DNA of 64,000 bases, taken from positions 69,351,538 to 69,415,537 of the forward strand of contig CM064868.1 in the NCBI GenBank assembly GCA_032719365.1, written 5' to 3'. Position 1 is the stretch's first letter, and the number at the start of each line of letters is the position of its first letter. This document shows, one piece after another, positions 46,369 to 55,356 of this stretch. Below the pieces are notes generated by a model. That model saw only the letters and a list, made by a program, of their open reading frames with translations, was not told where the DNA came from and ran no database searches. The stretch is from Prinsepia uniflora (Eukaryota > Streptophyta > Magnoliopsida > Rosales > Rosaceae). Both the position numbers and the translations under genes were made by a program.

Positions 46369-48450
46369 ATGGCCAGTACACGCCGATCCACACGAGCCTC
46401 TGAGGCTGCCTCATCTGCTGCTCCGATCGCTGTCGTGAGTGAACCTCTCCCAACGATTCCAGAGGAATCACTTTCCCGTCTCCTGCACGGCCCGCGCCAC
46501 GCATCAATTCACCTACCGTTCGGAATGCCGGATTGGACACCTACGTTTAGTTTCAGAACGTTCCCCATGGCCGCTGCTACTGTGAACCCCCCACCTGCAA
46601 CGGGGGCAGGCACAGCTTTTTTCCAACGAACAGATGGACTGCTGGCGGGAGAAACATCTCTAAGGGTCTCGAATCAGCTCCCTGCTGACTTGGACCTAAG
46701 GAGACACTTGGACGCCCTGCGCAACTCACAGGCCGACACCCAAGTTCCAGAGAGACATGGCCCATCACATCCGACTGAAGGCGCGCGACGTGCGCCCCGA
46801 CATGCTACTCACCACGAGCAAGCATTTAGGGGCTCGCCTCCGCGGCTTGGACTGATGCAGCAGGTTGAGCAACTGAGCAACCAAGTTCGGACCCAATCAG
46901 AGCTCCTACAATAACTATTGGGAGACATCGTGACGTCCAGAACCTCCGAGAAGTACAATGAACCTCACGGTACACCAAGGGACATCCCAAGACGCACCAA
47001 CAAGGAGCATGTTCGCTGTCGGACAATGTCCCGAGAAACGTCGCCGAGCGACTCAGGGGAAGAAAGCTGCACCCCCAGAGCAAGAGGACAGGATCAACCG
47101 AGACCATCAGCCCGAGAACGACTCGGAGGACGCCCCGGAGCACTTTCACGCATTGAGTACCTACGCGATAGCCGACGACAGCAAGCAGTCTCCCGTGCGT
47201 CATGCACCCACTCGGATGATCACAGCGAGGAGGACGAGACTTACTCGCCAGCACGCTCGAGAGCCAAGCCCGCTGCAACTCGAGGGAGTCGACGCCATTT
47301 GACCCGACGTGGGAACCCCCGTCACGAAGGGCCATTGCACGCTGAAGACGTCCGAAGGATGCTGGATCAACGCCTCCAGGGAGTTCAACGCGACAGAGAC
47401 TTGGAGGATGAACTTTGGCGCCAAGTACAGACGTCATCATCTTCGCCGTTCGTGAGGAAAATTGAGAAGGAGCCATTTCCGCAGCAATTTTCAACACCAA
47501 ACTTCAATCAGTACAAAGGAACCTCCGATCCAGTAAAGCACATCAATTACTATCGGGGGGTCATGGTTCCTCACAGGCACAATGACGCACCCATGTGCAA
47601 AGTTTTCCAAGCCTCACTGCAAGGTCAAGCGACGACATGGTTCAACCATCTCCCCCAGAGATCGATCGCCTCTTTCGAAGAGTTGGCCCTTGCCTTCGTG
47701 AAGGAGTACTCGCAGCTTCGCACCGTCGAAGTCAAGGATGACCACCTCTTCACCATCCGAAGGAGTTCTAAGGAAGCCTTGCGGCAATACATCCGGAGGT
47801 TTTGCGAAGAGAAGTCCCGCATCGTTGGTTGCAGCGATCTCGTCGCAGCCATGGCATTTAAGCAAAGCCTACCACGGGAGAGTCAGCTCTACGGAGACAT
47901 CGTCATGAGCAACGCCCGAAGTCTCACCAAGATACTGTCCCTGGCAGAGCGACATGCATGCTGGGAGGACGAGAAAAATGCCTCACATGCTGCCAACCAC
48001 GTCGAGGAAGATGGACATCCCACAAAGGCATTTGCGCAGCCAAAGGATGATGCCCACCGTGGGAACTTAGTCGAGAAAGCCAACAAGTGAAAAGGGAACC
48101 CGTCATCCAACACGTTCGTGGGTGCGAAGCCAAACACACAGTTTTTGGTACCTTTACTCCAAATATATAATCAGATAAAGGAAAAACCGTGGTTCGAAAG
48201 ACCTGCTCCCGTCAAAGGTGACCAGGAGAGGGCCGACAAGACAAAATGGTGTGCTTATCACAATTGCTATGGGCACGACATAAGCTCTTGCCTGACTTTC
48301 GAAAGATACCTTCGGGATCTCTTGAAGGAAGGACACTGCACCGAGTATGTCAGAAAAAAGGTAACGGATCGTCTCGGAAACAAAGATCCCCAGGAACCCG
48401 CCCAAAAGATGATCCGCGTGGACACCATCATTGTCGAGTCCGAGTTATAG
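46369..48450 (+). pseudogene. Gag polyprotein of the Gag-only element, two stops
   Basis: One reading frame from the ATG at 46369 runs about 694 codons, broken only by TAA at 46912-46914 and TGA at 48088-48090. The N-terminal ~180 residues are Pro/Ala/Arg-rich with no known domain. The retrotransposon Gag core lies at about 47460-47960, with NQYKGTSDPVKHINYYRG, ATTWFNHLPQRSIASFEEL, EYSQLRTVEVKDDHLF and REALRQYIRRF-like text. The C-terminal segment has a CCHC-like CAYHNCYGHDISSC. The frame is otherwise preserved, so loss is recent, or the stops were tolerated because the element is mobilised in trans. The antisense frames here are shadows. Confidence 0.85.
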
Positions 48451-48621
48451 GGAACAACCAAGAAACTGAATCAGTGACCAAGTCATCATCAAAGGCAAAA
48501 AGTTTGCGATTAAAATTCGGCTCAATGCCTACTTTACTCATGTAGTATCTTCTAATAAGATTCAAGATGTGTCGTTCCAACGTCTAATGAAGTTGTCTTA
48601 TCGTCTACACCTTTGTTTAGA

Positions 48622-49210
48622 AAGCATCCTGAGTCTTCGTCACACGAAGCACTCTAAGCCTTTCCCACGCAAAGCACTCTAAGCCTTCGTCACGGGAAGC
48701 ACTCCAAGCCTTTGTCACGCAAAGCACCTGAGCCTTCGTCACGCGAAGTACCCTAAGCCTTTGCCACGCAAAGCACTCTAAGCCTTCGTCACGCGAAGCA
48801 CTCCAAGCCTTTGTCACGCAAAGCACCCAAGCCTTCGCCATGAGAAGCACTCTAAGCCTTCGCCATGCGAAAGATTCCAAGCATTCGCCCCGCGAAGCAC
48901 CCCGAGTCTTCACCAGTGAAGCACTCCAAGCCTTTGTCATGCAAAGCACCCGAGTCTTCGCCATGCGAAGCACGCCAAGCCTTTGCCATACAAAGCACCC
49001 GAGTCTTCGCCATGCGAAGCACTCCAAGCCTTCGCCACGCGAAGCACTTCAAGCCTTCGTCCCTTGAAGCACACTAAGCCTTCGCTATGCGAAGCACTCC
49101 ACACTATGCGAGGCACTCCAAGCCTTCGCCATATGAAGCACTCGAAGTCTTCACCATGCGGACCACTCCACGACTTCGTCATGCGAAGCGCTCAAGGCTC
49201 GTCTCAGTGA
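48622..49210 (+). repeat. ~26-bp tandem array (GAAGCACTCCAAGCCTTCGTCACGC)
   Basis: About 22-23 imperfect units alternate between ...CTTCGTCACGCGAAGCAC and ...TTTGTCACGCAAAGCAC. The unit contains the inverted halves CTTCG...CGAAG, so each copy can fold into a short hairpin. Downstream copies are more diverged (CGCCATGCGAAGCAC). It is not protein-coding in any credible way. Confidence 0.92.
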
Positions 49211-49336
49211 GACACATGGAACCATCCAATAACTTGACTTGTTGGATTCGGAAAGCTACTAAAAAAAACGCTTCCAACCCCACCAAGAGGGGCAACCACC
49301 AAGCCATGACGAACAAGGGGCAAAGGTTTTAACATG

Positions 49337-49880
49337 CGAAGTCCAATTCTGCATTTCAGTGCACGGGATCGAAATTAATTCGATCATAGCTCACTCAATT
49401 TTTCTCACCTTGACATGAACTTGATGGCCCTAAAAAGATACGGAAGTCATCTTTCCAACACCGTTGACCTCACTCAATTCCGAGTTGTGACAAGTTCCCC
49501 GCGAACATTTTTGTACACGAAGGTCAACTGCACGTACCAGCGCACGAGTACGAGATTCATTCAGTCATAGACCATTGAATTCTGATCACCCTGACATGAA
49601 GTCGATGGATTTAGAAATTTATGGAAGTCAGCTTTCCAACTCCATTGATCTCACTCAATTCTGAGTTATGATGAGTTCCCAGCGAACTTTTTTGTACACG
49701 AAGGTCAACTGCATGAATCAGCGCACGAGCACAAGATTCAACCAATCCTACAAGGCTCAATTCGGATCGTCTTGGAACGAGCTTGGTGGCAGTAAAAAGG
49801 TATGGAAATCAGATTTCCAACCCCACCAACGGCACTCAATTCGGAGCTAAAACAAAGTCAGAAGATCAAATTTACTACAC
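49337..49880 (+). repeat. Three tandem copies of a ~181-bp unit
   Basis: Units start near 49337, 49518 and 49699, with anchors CGAAGGTCAACTGCA and CTTTCCAAC plus CTCAATTC at matching offsets. The start of a fourth unit is seen at about 49880. Identity is moderate. The period was measured from two anchor sets and is close to 181 both times. Confidence 0.8.
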
Positions 49881-50457
49881 AAATGTCAAATCTGCCGAAA
49901 ATCACAAAACACTCAAAAAAAAAAAGGTGGAAGACTTCTATTAATTATTAATGAAAATTAAAGAAGTTGGCAATTCACAAGTTGAATGCACAAACATGTA
50001 TTCAATGCTAAGATCAAGCCACGGGCCAAGAAGGATCATGAAGCTCATCACCAGGAATGACACGACCTTAGAGTCTTTCTGTCAACCCATGAGCAAGCCT
50101 TGGAGGCCTCAATCATCTCATCGTGGACTTCCAGTGACACGTTGTCCATGAACTTCTCCAAACGATGGGGGCAACCTCCTCAACATCGCCTACTTGGAAT
50201 AGATGGCATCTCCAAGCTCTCTTCCTTCAGTTAGGTGATGATGTGCAACGTCTCGAGCATTGCAGGGGGCATGATCGATCCTCCATGCTCCACCTTGTTA
50301 CCACTACATTTTGAGCACAACAAAGCCTTGAGGATCGAGTCTCTAGAAGGTCATCTGTCATCCAAAGCAACTCCTTGGAAGGCTTCAGTTACTTCTTGGC
50401 ACCAGATGCACTTCGCCTCGCGTCATGGGAAGTCTTGCTTCGAAGATGTAGCACATC
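49881..50457 (+). other. Spacer between tandem arrays of the Gag-only element
   Basis: Sequence with no domain in any frame, containing short frames under 80 codons and a small A run at 49916-49925. It is part of the non-coding half of the element. Confidence 0.6.
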
Positions 50458-50466
50458 TTGCCTTGT

Positions 50467-51285
50467 AGATGCACCTCGCGCCTCGCACCCTGCTGCACTT
50501 CGCGCCTCGCACCCTGCTGCACTTCGCGCCTCGCACCCTGCTGCACTTCGCGCCTCGCACCCTGCTGCACTTCGCGCCTCGCACCCTGCTGCACTTCGCG
50601 CCTCGCACACTGCTGCACCTCGCGCCTCGCACCCTGCTGTACCTCGCGCCTTGCACCTTGCTGCACCTCGCGCCTTGCACACTGTTGCACCTCACGCCTC
50701 ACACCCTACTGCACTTCGCGCCTCGCACCCTGCTGCACTTCACGCCTCGCACCCTGCTGCACCTCGCGCCTTGCACACTGCTGCACCTCGCGCCTCGCAC
50801 CCTGCTGCACCTCGTGCCTTGCACCTTGCTGCACCTCGCGCCTTGCACCCTGCTGCACCTCGCGCCTTGCACCCTGCTGCACCTCGCGCCTTGCACCTTG
50901 CTGCACCTCGCGCCTTGCACCCTGCCTTGCACCCTGCTGCACCTCACGCCTTGCACACTGCTGCACCTCGCGCCTTGCACCTTGCTGCACCTCGCGCCTT
51001 GCACCCTGCCTTGCACCCTGCTGCACCTCACGCCTTGCACACTGCTGCACCACGCGCCTTGCACCCTGCTGCATCTCACGCCTTGCACCCTGCCTTGCAC
51101 CCTGCTGCACCTCGCGCCTTGCACACTGTTGCACCTCGCGCCTTGCACCCTGCTGCACCTCGCGCCTTGCACACTGCTACACCTCTCGCCTTGCACTCTG
51201 CTGCACCCCGCGCCTGGCACACTGCTGCACCCCGCGCCTTGCACTCTGCTGCACCTCGCGCCTTGCACTCTGCTGCATCTCCCCG
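50467..51285 (+). repeat. 24-bp tandem array (CTGCTGCACCTCGCGCCTTGCACC)
   Basis: About 34 imperfect units over 820 bases, GC-rich against AT-rich surroundings. Early units carry CTTCGCGCCTCGCAC and later units CTCGCGCCTTGCAC. Shortened 9-base units (CTGCCTTGC) occur near 50925, 51007 and 51090. Because 24 is a multiple of three and no frame forms a stop, all three plus frames and long parts of the minus frames stay open. The resulting repeat peptides are artefacts. Confidence 0.95.
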
Positions 51286-51289
51286 TTGA

Positions 51290-52426
51290 AGGCCTTGATG
51301 TTAGCTCCGCTCACACTTGAAGATGATGAGTCTGTCAACGCGCCAAGCTCCTCTTTTCACAAGGCATCAGAAGCATGTCAATTGGAGAAGCGTCTTTGTT
51401 TCAAGTCCATCATCTCTTGAAGTCGGAAGCTCCAACAAGTCCCGGACATACCACCAGATGGTACTCCACAAAATGAGGTCTTCAAGACTACACCAGAAAT
51501 ATGTCTTCATACATCTTGAAATGACCGTCTCGATGAGTAAAGCGAACCACCGCTTGAATCGTTGCAATCGGACATCCACAGCTCTCAAAATCTAAAAAGA
51601 AAAATCAACTAAATAAAAGAAAAATAATATATATATTAAAATAATATATAATATATTTATATATATACATATAGCTTTTGCACAAAAGCTACGGCGGAAA
51701 CAAGAGAAGAAGTAAATGTGTATATACATATTAAAAAGCTGCCAACGGCAGCTTAAAAAAAAAAGCAACAACAAAAAGAAAAAGTAGCACAGCAGTGTTG
51801 CCTCCTTCCGCCCATGGCAAACAGCTGGCAGCCACGTGACCAGCGGGTCAGTCCTCCTCTGCTGCTCATTTTGCCCGCGACTCAATTAACACACCAAGAC
51901 AAACGGCGCCGCATAAGCTTGGATACAATCGCCTGAGATCCGCCTCACCATGCCACTGCCGCATTACTCCAATCCGATTGAGCTTCTTCAGACAACATTC
52001 TGGTGCAGCACCCACACTCGATCCAACGGCCATGGAGACAAAAATAATAAAAGGTCAAGGGGGATTACTACCTCAACAGGTGGTAGCACACAACCCACGC
52101 AAATTAAAGATATTAGAGGAACTCCTTCAACCCTAAACTGTTATTGAGATTTAATTTTCTTTATGAAAATAAGAGTCACATACTCTCAATTTAAATAAAG
52201 AAAATTAAACAAGCTCTAGTAGTGAATTGGGCTCGCAAAACCAACTCAAAGCAGGATTACAGGCCCAGAGAATTCTTTTTTGGGACAAGATTAAAGTTAA
52301 TCTCCAGCTACATCTGGGAAAGAGGAGTCCTACTCCTATACGAAATATTAAGACGTGATTTACTGGAACCAAAAGGAGACTACATCCCTTAGGATTCCCC
52401 GAATTCCTAAGCAATGTGGGGGCATT
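51290..52426 (+). mobile_element. 3' non-coding part of the Gag-only element
   Basis: No recognisable gene. It includes AT-rich tracts (51600-51680) and a conserved-looking stretch before the G-rich primer tract GTGGGGGCAT, which touches the 3' LTR at 52427. In complete relatives this space would hold pol. Confidence 0.7.
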
Positions 52427-52930
52427 TGTGGAGCCATAAATTACCAGAATATTCAGGAGCCGCCACGTGGCCAATAATTCTCATAATGCCGATATTGCCC
52501 TCGGTAAAATTGACATCGACATGTAACGGTCTCCGCATTAATTTAATATATTTACTAGCTAAATATATTAATTAATCAGATCAATGTCGATGATAAATAA
52601 CTTCCTAGCGAATTATTTATTCATTAATAAATAAGTGATTACACTCGGTACAATCACTTATTTAATACTTTTCCCTTCAACCAATCAGACGCTCCGGTGA
52701 CCTTCAAGACTTCACTATAAATAGAAGATCACATTTCATTTCTGAAGGTAATGAAAAATTCCTGCAAACACTCTGTCGGTTTATTCTCTCATAGAAAACT
52801 GACTTAAGCATCGGAGCGTTTTCGGTTGAACCACCCCCCCGGGATTCAACCTTAACCCCGTTTGATTTTCATTCTTGTGTGTAGGGATCGAGAAGGAACT
52901 TCACCGAGCCGGACGATTTCTGTATCAACA
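52427..52930 (+). repeat. 3' LTR of the Gag-only element
   Basis: 504 bp. It differs from the 5' LTR at nine positions and has no indel. It is followed by GGAAT, the target duplication. Confidence 0.95.
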
Positions 52931-53398
52931 GGAATCATATTCAGCTCGTTGTGGGTCCATGATCTCACTTTTCAGTTTGTTAGTCTTGGAGACCAGTTAG
53001 TATTGTGTAAGAAACTTGGAGAACAAGTCACTCCAAGTCGTGATGAAAGCAGGGGCCAAATAGTGAAACCAGGCCTTGGCTTTTTCCTTAAGACTAAAGT
53101 AGAACAATCTGAGCTGAATTTGTGCTTTTGTCATTCCATTGATCATCAATGTCGAGCATGCCTCCATAAACTCTTTGATATGCAAATGAGGGTCCTCCCC
53201 AGATAATCCATGAATCTTAGAGGGCATATGGATGGTCCCGGACTTAAGCTCAAGATTTTCCACGGTAGAGGCTGGAAAAACAATCGGGAACTAGTTCTCG
53301 GAAACATAAAGGGTGGCATAGTGACCAAGAAGCTATGAGGTTGGATGGGTTGGCGGGTGAGGTTGCTCAGGTTGTGGTTGAAGGACACTGTTTGCCAT
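52931..53398 (-). pseudogene. Old Ty3 Gag, N-terminal part
   Basis: From the ATG at 53398 the minus strand encodes MANSVLQPQPEQPHPP, then NLELKSGTIHMPSKIHGLSG, GEDPHLHIKEFMEACSTLMIN and LRLFYFSLKEKAKAWFHYL. GEDPHLHIKEF and L.LFPFSL...A..W are landmarks of plant TAT/Athila-type Gag. In-frame stops occur near 53330 and after KFLTQY. The frame runs into the Gag-only element and resumes at 45757. Confidence 0.88.
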
Positions 53399-53589
53399 TT
53401 TATATGGAGATAAAGGTGGGGAACCGTGCACTGAAGAAGCCCTCGAAGATGAGGTGGATATCATCCGTGAAAGTGAGCTGAAACCTTTCAAGAATCCACG
53501 TGTGAACATAAATGAGGTGCCGGAAAATAAAATAAAACTAATCTGGATTAGAGCAATCTAAACAACTTGGACACCATTAAGGGACAAGT

Positions 53590-53610
53590 CCCTAGCAACG
53601 GCCAAAACCT
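53590..53610 (-). other. Primer binding site of the old Ty3 element
   Basis: The minus strand reads AGGTTTTGGCCGTTGCTAGGG just inside the LTR. It resembles the TTTTGGCGCCGTTGCCGGGGA site of TAT-type elements with a 2-base loss. It fits the TAT/Athila-like Gag next to it. Confidence 0.55.
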
Positions 53611-54400
53611 TGTTGGTGTAATTAAAGCACACAATAATAGACTCTAAATTTCAACAGTTAAAACCTTGCAAGTAACCAAATCAGAAGATCGTTAGCGGTT
53701 TAGCAAGGATCGATCCCACGAGGAATATGTATCAATGTTGTGTCCAAATACATGTAAATCACTTTCAGCTCAGATTACCAAACATGCACACGAAGGAGGG
53801 AAATTCTTGGATGCACGTGTCATTGCGAAGGAGAAACACACGTGGATGCACATGTCGACCATCATCATTCCCCTATTACCTATTAAAGGAGAATAACCCT
53901 CTTCTTAAAGGGCAACCCACAACTCAATCAACACAAATAAATTGATCAAATTCAATCAATTTCAACAACTGCAAATCCTCATAAGTTTCTTTGTTACCTA
54001 AAAGCTCGTCTTCTTGGAAAAACCTATCTCTTCGATTCAGGATCAAGATTCAATTATCTTTTTAAACCTTCTCAGTTATTACTTCAAGAACACCAAACTT
54101 TCCTTCAAACCCGACTTGCATCTCAAGTTCGTTTCTAGAGACTTCCTGACCACCATACTTCATCCTGACTTGCTTCCACAACTTGTTTTAAAGGTCACCT
54201 AACTCATTTCAACTGCATCAAACTAGTCTTTGAGACCCTCACAATCTCACTCCTCGACGTCATCACGTCTTTTTACTGCTCTACCAACTCTTTTAGTATG
54301 ATTTCCAATGGATATTCATCTAGTTGATGGTCTCTCGACCAAGAATGCCAGCCCATGGCTTAATATAGGGATAGTTTACTTCCCGCACTTGTAATTCCAT
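53611..54400 (-). mobile_element. LTR of the old Ty3 element (right edge unsure)
   Basis: In plus sense it starts TGTTGGTGTAATTAAAGC next to the primer site and includes AAGGATCGATCCCACGAGG (about 53705), a phrase common in TAT-type LTRs. I could not find a matching CA end or target duplication. The right limit is placed before the Cassandra copy at 54414. Confidence 0.45.
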
Positions 54401-54413
54401 TCATCACGCTAAT

Positions 54414-55020
54414 TTTCACGACCCGACCTCCTTCAATGTGATATTGTCCGCTTTGGGCCCGCCCTCATTGGGCCTAGCCCACACGGGTCGCCGCCCTTAT
54501 GATTTTGCTTTTGGGGGTCCCATATTATCCGCTTTGGACCCAGCCCACAAGGGTTGCCTCTCTCACGGTTTTGCTTCTGAGGGTCCCACCCCCAAAAGGT
54601 GTCGCATTGGATAGAGGGGCGCCCACACATATAAGGCGCATTCCTTAAATCCCTCTTGGGCGATGTGGAATTGCTAACCATGTCTTCAAGGCACGGGTCC
54701 TCACAATCCACCCCCTTGGAGCCCAGCGTCCTCGCTAGCACAATCCATTTTTGCGGGGGTTGGGCTCTTATTCCAAAATTTCATAACCCGACCTCCTTCA
54801 ATGCAATATTGTCCTCTTTAGGCCCACTCCCATTGGGCCCAGCCCACACTGGTCCCTGCCCGCACAGTTTCTCTTCTGGGAATTCACGCGTAACTTCCTA
54901 GTGAGTCACCCATCTTGAGATTTCCCCAGCTCTAGACACTTAAACGGCACACCTCTGCATCAGACTGCAGGGAAGAGATTCCCCTCACCCAAACACCACA
55001 CACCATGGCGACCTTGGATT
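54414..55020 (-). mobile_element. Decayed Cassandra-type TRIM
   Basis: Two LTR-like copies begin TTTCACGACCCGACCTCC (54414) and TTTCATAACCCGACCTCC (54779). The spacer 54706-54778 has 'ccacccccttggagcccagcgtcctcgctagcac', the short Cassandra interior seen again at 61324 and 62056. On the minus strand the spacer starts with a degraded primer site (TTGGAATAAGAGCCC). The right copy keeps a 5S-derived part (GATGGGTGACTCACTAGGAAGTTACGCG on the minus strand, near 54885-54912). The left copy lacks it and has an internal duplication of ATTGTCCGCTTTGG. The right end is approximate. Confidence 0.7.
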
Positions 55021-55260
55021 CTACTACGATAACATTTTAGGTACAAACACTTTCCATCGAAAATACAAACATGCCTATATATACCCAAAAAATATATCAT
55101 TACGTACAACGTACGTGTGAAATTATAATGGCACATCTATAGCTAGTAGATTGTAACGTTCTTCACATGTCTAACTAGTAACATATGTAGTTTAATTACG
55201 AATTAATTGAATGCAAACCCACCCAAATTAAATCTTCTTTAACCAAATTAACTGTACCGA
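55021..55260. other. 3' flank of the phospholipase gene
   Basis: AT-rich sequence downstream of the gene's stop. No other gene is seen. The transcript end probably lies here, but no unambiguous polyadenylation signal could be chosen. Confidence 0.5.
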
Positions 55261-55299
55261 TCATCATCATCATCATTATCATCGTCGTCGTCGTCGTCG

Positions 55300-55356
<57 letters not shown>
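55261..55356 (-). repeat. (TGA/CGA)n microsatellite overlapping the stop codon
   Basis: On the minus strand the phospholipase stop TGA (55356-55354) is the first of 19 uninterrupted TGA triplets (down to 55300). CGA triplets follow, then more ATG-type repeat. The repeat is in phase with the reading frame. Confidence 0.95.

Larger units (their letters stand above)
45758..52930 (+). mobile_element. Non-autonomous Ty3 element with Gag only (TR-GAG type), 7.17 kb
   Basis: LTRs of 504 bp each (45758-46261 and 52427-52930) begin TGTGGAGCC and end ATCAACA, flanked by GGAAT (45753-45757 and 52931-52935). Nine substitutions separate the LTRs (1.8 percent). Inside are a primer-site-like sequence, one Gag frame with two stops, three different tandem arrays, AT-rich sequence, and a G-rich tract (GTGGGGGCAT) before the 3' LTR. 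No protease, RT or integrase is present, matching the TR-GAG class that borrows polymerase from a relative. It inserted into an older Ty3 gag in the opposite direction. Confidence 0.9.

Noticed and set aside
46826..47500. 224-codon minus-strand frame
   Set aside because: It is the antisense shadow of the retrotransposon gag frame, which has clear Gag motifs.
48622..49210. CRISPR-like regular repeats
   Set aside because: Units are directly adjacent with no unique spacers and lie in a plant retrotransposon.
50375..51420. Three long plus-strand repeat proteins and several minus ones
   Set aside because: All come from one 24-bp array that lacks stops in every frame; no single frame is favoured.
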